From positions 1-47,157 of the forward strand of contig JAISPT010000065.1 in NCBI GenBank assembly GCA_031274715.1: a DNA stretch of 47,157 bases, given 5' to 3'. The notes under the pieces were generated by a model that was given only the letters and a program-made list of their open reading frames with translations, searched no databases and was not told the DNA's origin. Below are positions 41,057 to 47,157 of the stretch, in pieces. This stretch comes from Azonexus sp. (GTDB taxonomy: Bacteria; Pseudomonadota; Gammaproteobacteria; Burkholderiales; Rhodocyclaceae). The position numbers and the translations under genes are program-made. Position 1 is the first letter of the stretch, and the number at the start of each line of letters is the position of its first letter.

Positions 41057-42490
41057 ATGCTACGCCATACCAAAATCGTCGCCACCCTCGGTCCCGCCTC
41101 GTCTTCGCCAGAGGTACTCGAACGGCTGGTGCGGGCCGGAGTCGATGTGGTGCGGATGAATTTCTCGCATGGCACTGCCGATGACCACCGGGTACGGGCC
41201 GAAGGTATCCGCGCTGCTGCGGCCAAGGTCGGCCGTACCGTCGGCATCCTCGGCGACCTGCAAGGGCCGAAAATCCGCGTCGGTAAGTTCGAGCAGGGCA
41301 AGGTCGCGCTGCAGGCCGGCGACAGCTTCATCCTCGACGCCCAATGTCCGCTCGGCAACGCGGAGCGGGTCGGCCTCGACTACAAGGATTTGCCCAAGGA
41401 CGTATTCGCCGGCGACATCCTGCTGCTCGACGATGGCCGTCTGAAACTGGAAGTCGTCACCGTCCGCGGTCATGAAATCCATACCCAGGTGCGGGTCGGC
41501 GGTGTGCTCTCCAACAACAAGGGCATCAACCGCCAAGGCGGCGGCCTGACCGCGCCGGCGCTGACCGCCAAGGACATGGACGACATCCGCACCGCCGCCC
41601 AGATCGGCGTCGATTTTGTCGCTGTTTCCTTCCCCAAGAGCGCCGCCGACATGTACATGGCCCGCCAATTGTTACGCGCCGCCGGCAGTAGCGCGCTGCT
41701 GATCGCCAAGATCGAGCGCGTCGAGGCCGTCGACAACATGGCCGAGATTCTCGATGCCTCGGACGGTGTCATGGTCGCCCGTGGCGACCTGGCGGTCGAG
41801 GTCGGCGACGCCTCGGTGCCGGCGCTGCAAAAGCGGATGATCCGCTTGGCGCGCGACAAGAACAAACTGACCATCACCGCCACGCAGATGATGGAATCGA
41901 TGATCCACTCGCCGGTGCCGACCCGCGCCGAAGTTTCCGACGTAGCCAATGCCGTACTCGACGGCACCGACGCCGTAATGCTGTCGGCCGAAACGGCCGC
42001 CGGCAGCTACCCGGTCGAAACGGTCGAATCGATGGCGCGCATCTGCATCGAGGCCGAGCGCTCGGCACAGGTGACGCTCGACCGGGAGTTCCTCGACCGC
42101 GTCTTCACCCGCATCGACCAGTCGATCGCCATGGCCGCCATCTGGACCTCCAGCCACCTCAAAGTCAAGGCCATCGCGGCGCTGACCCAGACCGGCTCGA
42201 CCGCACTATGGATGAGCCGCCTCAACTACGGCGTGCCGATCTACGCGCTGACGCCGGATGCCGAGTCGGTCGGCCGCATGGCGCTGTACCGCGGCGTCTG
42301 CCCGCTGCCGATGCCCCAGCAGCACGCCGACCGCGACCGGCTGCTGGCCGAGGCCGAGCAACTACTGATCGACCGCGGCGTAGTCGAGCTGGGCGAGCTG
42401 ATCGCGCTGACCATCGGCGAGCCGATCGGCTCCACCGGTGGCACCAACACGCTGAAGATCGTCCGCGTCGGCGAACACCAAATCAACTAA
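41057..42490 (+). CDS. pyk: Pyruvate kinase
   Basis: 477 residues (E. coli 470). Last step of glycolysis. N-terminus LRHTKIVATLGPASSS, VVRMNFSHG, GDLQGPKIRVG, LLLDDGRLKLEV (B domain), AKIERVEAVDN with catalytic Lys, ARGDLAVEVG, TATQMMESM with the metal-binding and catalytic residues, and the C-terminal allosteric domain. Start ATG 41057 at MLRHTKIV; a GTG 87 bases upstream is in frame but not conserved. No strong ribosome site. It is separated from fba by 38 bases and probably co-transcribed with it. Confidence 0.96.
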   Translation: MLRHTKIVATLGPASSSPEVLERLVRAGVDVVRMNFSHGTADDHRVRAEGIRAAAAKVGRTVGILGDLQGPKIRVGKFEQGKVALQAGDSFILDAQCPLGNAERVGLDYKDLPKDVFAGDILLLDDGRLKLEVVTVRGHEIHTQVRVGGVLSNNKGINRQGGGLTAPALTAKDMDDIRTAAQIGVDFVAVSFPKSAADMYMARQLLRAAGSSALLIAKIERVEAVDNMAEILDASDGVMVARGDLAVEVGDASVPALQKRMIRLARDKNKLTITATQMMESMIHSPVPTRAEVSDVANAVLDGTDAVMLSAETAAGSYPVETVESMARICIEAERSAQVTLDREFLDRVFTRIDQSIAMAAIWTSSHLKVKAIAALTQTGSTALWMSRLNYGVPIYALTPDAESVGRMALYRGVCPLPMPQQHADRDRLLAEAEQLLIDRGVVELGELIALTIGEPIGSTGGTNTLKIVRVGEHQIN

Positions 42491-42528
42491 AATTAAAAGT
42501 CATCCTAGCTACCGAAACAGGAGTTCCC

Positions 42529-43593
42529 ATGCCGCTCGTCTCCATGCGCCAATTGCTCGACCACGCCGCCGAAAACGGCTACGGTCTGCCCGCCTTCAAC
42601 GTCAACAACATGGAACAGGTCTGGGCCATCTGCGAAGCCGCCAGCCAGATCGACGCGCCGGTCATCATGCAAGCCTCGGCCGGTGCCCGGAAGTACGCCG
42701 GCGAGCCCTTCCTGCGCCACCAGATCCTGGCTGCACTGGAAGCCTACCCGCACCTGCCCATCGTCATGCACCAAGATCACGGCCAGAGTCCGGCCATCTG
42801 CATGTCCGCGATCCGCTCCGGCTTCACCTCAGTCATGATGGACGGCTCGCTGGAAGCCGACGGCAAGACCACCTCCTCCTACGAATACAACGTCGCCGTG
42901 TCGCGCGAAGTGGTCAAGTTCGCCCACGCCATCGGCGTCTCGGTCGAAGCCGAACTAGGCGTGCTCGGCTCGCTGGAAACCATGAAGGGCGACAAGGAAG
43001 ACGGCCACGGCGCCGAGGGCCACATGACCCGCGAACAACTGCTGACCGACCCCAACCAGGCCGCCGACTTCGTCAAACAGACCAACTGCGACGCGCTGGC
43101 CATCGCCATCGGTACCAGCCACGGCGCCTACAAATTCACCAAGAAGCCGACCGGCGACATCCTGGCCATCGACCGCATCAAGGAAATCCACGCCCGCATC
43201 CCGAACACCCACCTGGTCATGCACGGCTCCTCCAGCGTGCCGCAGGAACTGCTGGCCGAAATCCGCGAATTTGGCGGCGACATGAAAGAAACCTACGGCG
43301 TACCGGTCGAAGAAATCGTCAACGGCATCAAGCACGGGGTACGCAAAGTCAACATCGACACCGACATCCGCCTGGCCATGACCGGTGCCATCCGCCGCTA
43401 CTTTGTCGAAAATCCCACCAAATTCGATCCGCGTGACTACCTCAAGCCGGCCCGCGAAGCCGCCAAGAAAATCTGCCTCGCCCGCTACGAAGCCTTCGGC
43501 TGCGCCGGCCGGGCCAGCCAGATCAAGGTAATCCCAATGGAAAAGATGGCCGAGCGTTACGCCAAAGGCGAACTGAACCAGATCGTCAAGTAA
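42529..43593 (+). CDS. fba: Fructose-bisphosphate aldolase class II
   Basis: 354 residues. Zinc-dependent aldolase that splits or forms fructose-1,6-bisphosphate. MPLVSMRQLLDHAAENGYGLPAF at the N-terminus read in part, zinc and catalytic-site motif VMHQDHGQS near 80-90, EAELGVLGSLE, GTSHGAYKF (zinc His), and MHGSSSVP. C-terminus is long and basic as in the beta-proteobacterial subgroup. AGGAG precedes the ATG. A terminator follows, so fba ends the glycolytic unit. Confidence 0.96.
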   Translation: MPLVSMRQLLDHAAENGYGLPAFNVNNMEQVWAICEAASQIDAPVIMQASAGARKYAGEPFLRHQILAALEAYPHLPIVMHQDHGQSPAICMSAIRSGFTSVMMDGSLEADGKTTSSYEYNVAVSREVVKFAHAIGVSVEAELGVLGSLETMKGDKEDGHGAEGHMTREQLLTDPNQAADFVKQTNCDALAIAIGTSHGAYKFTKKPTGDILAIDRIKEIHARIPNTHLVMHGSSSVPQELLAEIREFGGDMKETYGVPVEEIVNGIKHGVRKVNIDTDIRLAMTGAIRRYFVENPTKFDPRDYLKPAREAAKKICLARYEAFGCAGRASQIKVIPMEKMAERYAKGELNQIVK

Positions 43594-43621
43594 GGCCGCC
43601 ACCCCAGCCAACCCTGCCGAG

Positions 43622-43656
43622 CGGGAACCCGTGGCTATCCGGGTTCCCGTTTTTTT
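43622..43656 (+). terminator. Rho-independent terminator after fba
   Basis: Stem CGGGAACCCG (43622-43631) / CGGGTTCCCG (43640-43649), 8-base loop, then seven T. Confidence 0.93.
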
Positions 43657-43766
43657 GGCCGCTCACCGGATAGCGCAGCAAAAAATCCGATTAACCTAAC
43701 GCATAGCCGGATTAGATCAGTTTCTGATTAATTGCTGACATTTTGGAACTGCAAGTAACTTTTCCT

Positions 43767-43854
43767 CGTCATTCCCGCGAAAGCGGGAATCCATGGGAGT
43801 TGCTTTTTGATGCGCTGCAAACGTCCTTGGATTCCCGCTTTCGCGGGAATGACG
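43767..43854. repeat. 27-bp perfect inverted repeat, MITE-like element
   Basis: Arms 43767-43793 and 43828-43854 are perfect complements over 27 bases, separated by 34 bases. Each arm contains its own small palindrome, ATTCCCGC-GAAA-GCGGGAAT. The GTCATTCCCGCGAAAGCGGG type of repeat is widespread in proteobacteria. Too short for a transposase, so a non-autonomous element or repeat pair. The surrounding 43657-43943 spacer holds no gene. Confidence 0.85.
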
Positions 43855-43943
43855 AAGGGGTAGTGTTGTGCGGTGGTCCTTTGAATACCTCTGCCAAAAG
43901 GGCAGTGGCTTTGAGTGTTGGACTTTTTTGAGGAGGAGGTGCC

Positions 43944-44930
43944 ATGCTGTTCATCACCAGCCGTATGCCGACGGTCAACACCGAACCCGAATTCAACAAG
44001 CACTTCGTGTTCGACCTGAAGAACAATTCCTCCAGCCGCAGCTTCTTCTGCTGCCGACGCCACAAAAAAGGTGAGTACGAGGAAATCGGCAGCAGCGCGC
44101 TGCTACAGGCAATGAAAGCCGCAAATTACCAGCAGGTGCTGGTCTATATCCACGGCTTTGCCAACCTGCCCGAAGATGTGTTCGCCGGCGCCGAGGAACT
44201 CCAGAAGCTATGCGACAAGCAAAAACCCAACGAAGTGCTGGTGCTGCCGCTGATCTGGCCGTGCGACGCTGACCTCGGCATCATCAAGAGCTACTGGGAC
44301 GATCAGAAATCCGCCGACCAGAGTGCCTTCACCTTCGCCCGCATCATGCAGCGCTTCATGGAATGGCGTAATTCGCCAGACTGCAACCCCGAGAACGACC
44401 CGTGCCTGAAGCGCATCAACGTGCTCGCCCACTCGATGGGCAACCGCGTGCTGCGCCAGACACTGACCAACTGGCACCACTACGACCAACCGCACGGCCT
44501 GCCGCTGCTGTTCCGCAACACCTTCCTGGTCGCCGCCGACATCGTCAATGAATCGCTGCACAAGGGCGAGGAAGGCGAGCTGATCAGCCACGCTTCACGC
44601 AACGTGGTGGTCTATTACGCCTCCGACGACCTGGCGCTACGCGCCAGCAAGATCTCCAACCTGAAAAACGCCGAAGCCTCACGCCGCCTCGGCCACAGCG
44701 GGCCGGAAGACATGGAGAAGACGCCGAGGAACGTCTACGCCATCGACTGCGACGACGTGAACACCCTGTACGACCCGCCCAAAGGCCACTCCTACTTCCG
44801 TTCCGGCATCCGCAAAGGCCAACCCGGCCTGGTCTTCGCCCACATCTTCCAAACCATGCTGAGCGGCCGCGTCTTCCCCAACGACGAATTCCGCAAGTCG
44901 AGCATCATTGGGCTGGGCAAAAGAGTGTGA
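43944..44930 (+). CDS. Alpha/beta hydrolase of DUF900-like type, function unknown
   Basis: 328 residues. YQQVLVYIHGFAN (about 62-74) supplies an oxyanion-hole HG, and VLAHSMGNRVLRQTL (about 161-175) supplies the nucleophile elbow AHSMG with candidate Ser about 165. A His near the C-terminus (VFAHIFQ or GHSYFR) could complete a triad. There is no signal peptide; a Cys pair (FCCRRH) lies near residue 36. GAGGAGG precedes the ATG by 5 bases. It stands alone behind a MITE-like repeat and before the RHS gene. An effector or phage-associated role is possible from the neighbourhood but not shown. Confidence 0.8.
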   Translation: MLFITSRMPTVNTEPEFNKHFVFDLKNNSSSRSFFCCRRHKKGEYEEIGSSALLQAMKAANYQQVLVYIHGFANLPEDVFAGAEELQKLCDKQKPNEVLVLPLIWPCDADLGIIKSYWDDQKSADQSAFTFARIMQRFMEWRNSPDCNPENDPCLKRINVLAHSMGNRVLRQTLTNWHHYDQPHGLPLLFRNTFLVAADIVNESLHKGEEGELISHASRNVVVYYASDDLALRASKISNLKNAEASRRLGHSGPEDMEKTPRNVYAIDCDDVNTLYDPPKGHSYFRSGIRKGQPGLVFAHIFQTMLSGRVFPNDEFRKSSIIGLGKRV

Positions 44931-45108
44931 TACCAATTCGGCGGGCCAGACAACCTGCCATCACTCCGTCCAAGCACCTGCGCTTGTCACGTTCACCTGG
45001 CGTGGCTTGTATCCTTTTCGGTTCAGGAACGATTGCCCTGCTGGCTTTCGGCGTGGAGTAGTCGGGTTGAGTGGCACAAACCAATCTGAACCAGATCGCA
45101 TTGTAGTG

Positions 45109-45135
45109 TTGCACACCCCATGTTAATGGTATATT
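45109..45135 (+). promoter_or_regulatory. Putative promoter of the RHS gene
   Basis: TTGCAC (45109-45114), 15-base spacer, TATATT (45130-45135) with TGG in front (extended -10). Start near 45142, 27 bases before the small upstream ORF. The rest of the 44931-45168 spacer shows nothing else that I can support. Confidence 0.45.
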
Positions 45136-45168
45136 CTGCTGCGAATTTTTCCTGTGCCCTGAAGAACA

Positions 45169-45261
45169 ATGATGGTCTGGATTGCATTTACCGCACGACT
45201 CGGCGCACTGAGCGCCTGGGCCGCTATCGCCGGCTTCGCAGTTGCGAAAGGCCATTCATGA
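45169..45261 (+). CDS. 30-residue hydrophobic ORF overlapping the RHS start
   Basis: MMVWIAFTARLGALSAWAAI followed by AGFAVAKGHS: one membrane-spanning-like helix. GAAGAA lies just before the ATG. Its TGA overlaps the next ATG as ATGA, so the two could be translationally coupled. It could be a leader peptide or a small membrane protein. It might also be chance, as a short hydrophobic frame. Confidence 0.35.
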   Translation: MMVWIAFTARLGALSAWAAIAGFAVAKGHS

Positions 45262-47157
45262 GACTGCTGCGTGACATTCTCGGCGTGTTGCCGGTGGGCT
45301 TCGTGAGGCAAACAACAAGTGATGGGTATATGGAAAATCGATTGAATCGGCTGCTTGCTGGTGTTTTGGCTGCTTTTCTATTAATTAGCTCGGCGGTTGC
45401 CGATGTTATTCCTGCTACAGTTTCTAATGTTCCTGCGTCTATTCGTTGGAGTTTGGGTAACACAATTTTCTTTTCGACTGTAGAAGAAGCGGCCATGTCT
45501 CATTACAGCACGCTTAATCCTTTGTATAGTCCTGATTATACTGTCATTAGTAGCACCAAATTCCGTGTTATTGTCCGTTTTGTTGAACCAGTCCATAACT
45601 ATAATTCACAGCCTGTTATTTTTGGCTCATATTATTGTCCATCTGGCGTTTCATTGAATTTGCAAGGTTCTGGCGATTTAATGATTGGAACTTGCCTTAA
45701 TGTGGCAACTTGCCCCCCCGGCTACGATGGCCCTAAAACCATCAATGGCCAGCCAAATATGTGCGAGCGCCCGGACTGCCAACCAGGCCAAGTCCGCGAC
45801 CCCTCTGGCCAATGCGTGTCCCCCCCGCAATCCTCCGCGACCCCCTGCGACGGCCAAGGAGATTGCATCCGCCCGCTAGAAAGCGCGAGCTGCCCGACGC
45901 CAAGAACAGACAAACCCATCACCATCGGCTCTGGCATCAAAGTCCAGCAAGAAACCGACATTGCCGGGGTAGAAGACCTCAGCCTGAGCCGCTACCACCA
46001 CGGCCTGGGTTTCTACAACGCCGGCCCTTCTATTGAACCACCCCCCGCCTCCCTCGGCCGGGCCTGGCGACTGAGCTTCGACAAACGCCTGCACCCCCTG
46101 ACCGGCATCAGCGCCAAGATGGCCCTGCTGCACCCCAACGGCGACATCCAATACTTCGGCGCCAACGGGCACGAACTCTTCAACTTTGGCCGTCCGAGCG
46201 GCCAACTCACCCCGGTCGGCGATGGCCACCGCTACCGTAGCGCCGACAACACCGAAGACTACGACGCCTCGGGACGCTTAATCAGCATCACCCGCAGTAA
46301 CGGCCACACCCTGACCCTGACCTACTCCACCGTAGCCACCCCGACTACCATCGCCCCCACCCCCGGCCTGCTCATCCAAGTCGCCGATGCCTACGGCCGC
46401 AGCCTCAACTTCATCTACGACGGATCGGGCCGCATCGTCCAAGCCACCGGCCCGAACGGCGCGGTGGTCACCTACGCCTACGACGGCCCCAGCGCCAGCG
46501 GCCAAGGCAGTAACAACCTCACCAGCGTCACCTACCCGGATGGCACGAGTCGCACCTACTGGTACAACGAACCTGGCCACACCGGCAACTATTCCCTGCA
46601 CACCCTGACCGGCATCACCGACGAAAGCGGTATCCGCTACGTCACCTACACCTACGACGCCCAAGGCCGAGCCATCGACGAAATCTACCCGGCGGTCGGC
46701 AGCAACACCAACCGCTACCAACTCACCTTTGGCAGCAACAGCACCACCGTCACCGACCCGCTCGGTACCAGCCGCACCTACACCTACCAAACCATCCAAG
46801 GTGTCCTCAGACACACCGGCGTCTCACAACCGGGCGGTTCTGGCTGCGGCCCGGCCAGCACGGCGCAGAGCCACGACAACAACGGCAACGTGACGAGCCG
46901 CACCGACTTCAACGGCAATGTGACCACCTACGTATACGACACCACCCGCAACCTCGAAACCAAGCGAGTCGAAGCCAGCGGCCAACCCGAAGCCCGCACC
47001 ATCAGCACCCAATGGCACAGCACTTGGCGCCAACCGACCAAGATCGCCGAACCCAAAAAACTCACCACCTGGACCGTCAACGGCGACAACAACGTCTACT
47101 GCGCTCCGCAAAGCGCCACCGTCCCCAGCCTCGACGGCGGCACCCGGCCCATCGGCG
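45258..47157 (+). CDS. Secreted RHS/YD-repeat protein, N-terminal part (runs off the window)
   Basis: The frame is open from 45258 to the window end (633 codons seen). A Sec-type signal lies at MENRLNRLLAGVLAAFLLIS read in part, with a likely cut after SAVA; that Met (45330) is an alternative start. An AT-rich segment of unknown fold follows to about 45700, then a Cys-rich, Pro-rich stalk (CPPGYDGPK, CERPDCQPGQ, DPSGQCVSPP). After it comes PITIGSGIKVQQETDI with LSLSRYHHGLGFYN (DUF6531-like entry) and YD/RHS repeats (YDASGRLISITRSNGHTLTL, YAYDGPSASG, YTYDAQGRAIDEI, YVYDTTRNLETKR). RHS proteins form a shell around a C-terminal toxin or adhesin, which is beyond the window. Export by Sec rather than T6SS is suggested by the signal peptide. 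Confidence 0.9.
   Translation, partial: MRLLRDILGVLPVGFVRQTTSDGYMENRLNRLLAGVLAAFLLISSAVADVIPATVSNVPASIRWSLGNTIFFSTVEEAAMSHYSTLNPLYSPDYTVISSTKFRVIVRFVEPVHNYNSQPVIFGSYYCPSGVSLNLQGSGDLMIGTCLNVATCPPGYDGPKTINGQPNMCERPDCQPGQVRDPSGQCVSPPQSSATPCDGQGDCIRPLESASCPTPRTDKPITIGSGIKVQQETDIAGVEDLSLSRYHHGLGFYNAGPSIEPPPASLGRAWRLSFDKRLHPLTGISAKMALLHPNGDIQYFGANGHELFNFGRPSGQLTPVGDGHRYRSADNTEDYDASGRLISITRSNGHTLTLTYSTVATPTTIAPTPGLLIQVADAYGRSLNFIYDGSGRIVQATGPNGAVVTYAYDGPSASGQGSNNLTSVTYPDGTSRTYWYNEPGHTGNYSLHTLTGITDESGIRYVTYTYDAQGRAIDEIYPAVGSNTNRYQLTFGSNSTTVTDPLGTSRTYTYQTIQGVLRHTGVSQPGGSGCGPASTAQSHDNNGNVTSRTDFNGNVTTYVYDTTRNLETKRVEASGQPEARTISTQWHSTWRQPTKIAEPKKLTTWTVNGDNNVYCAPQSATVPSLDGGTRPIG

Noticed and set aside
40798..41358. 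Long minus-strand frame across the trpF-pyk spacer
   Set aside because: It lies mostly antisense to pyk, has no ribosome site and low-complexity Arg/Ser/Pro composition, as expected for a shadow frame in GC-rich DNA.

Overview
The window is chromosomal DNA of a GC-rich betaproteobacterium, most likely a member of the Rhodocyclales. The placement rests on overall gene content (rpsU-yqeY-dnaG-rpoD block, tandem-domain PPK2, beta-type TsaD/RsmE/LptE, many small Rhodocyclaceae-looking proteins). It is inference, not a phylogeny. Coding density is high and most genes are core housekeeping genes, with a few accessory patches.

Layout. 1-1.5 kb: end of an unknown gene and a DUF2235 (Tle1-like) lipase-type protein, the edge of an accessory region. 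1.7-9 kb: uvrD (minus), a small unknown gene, a hairpin-rich spacer, then leuS-lptE-holA. 9-15.7 kb: small Cys protein, proA, bacteriohemerythrin, ogt, xerD, a coiled-coil protein, ybaK, a DUF2157-type membrane protein, folB and plsY. 15.8-21.8 kb: tsaD (minus) divergent from the macromolecular synthesis operon rpsU-yqeY-dnaG-rpoD, then a CAT-anticodon tRNA and a strong terminator. 21.8-24.1 kb: a patch with a structured leader, a winged-helix protein, a frameshifted small gene, an H1-tailed ribbon-helix-helix protein and rpiA. 24.1-28 kb: minus-strand yggX, argA, pap (PPK2) and rsmE; the last three are tightly coupled. 28-31.2 kb: a thioredoxin-fold protein and a PAS-GGDEF-EAL protein.

31.2-43.6 kb is a carbon-metabolism block: fbp, tkt, gap, epd, pgk, pyk, fba. 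It covers gluconeogenesis/glycolysis and the non-oxidative pentose phosphate route, with rpiA a few kb upstream. It is interrupted between pgk and pyk by a foreign-looking trpD-trpC-[GxxExxY cassette]-trpF module. These Trp-like enzymes carry substitutions in several substrate-site motifs, and trpE, trpG, trpA and trpB are absent from the window. I consider this the most interesting part of the window. The GxxExxY gene sits between exact 15-bp inverted repeats, as if inserted into the trp module.

43.6-47.2 kb: a mobile-looking 27-bp inverted-repeat element, an alpha/beta hydrolase of unknown role, and the 5' part of a secreted RHS/YD-repeat protein that runs off the window. The RHS gene has an AT-rich N-terminal segment and is overlapped by a 30-codon hydrophobic upstream ORF.
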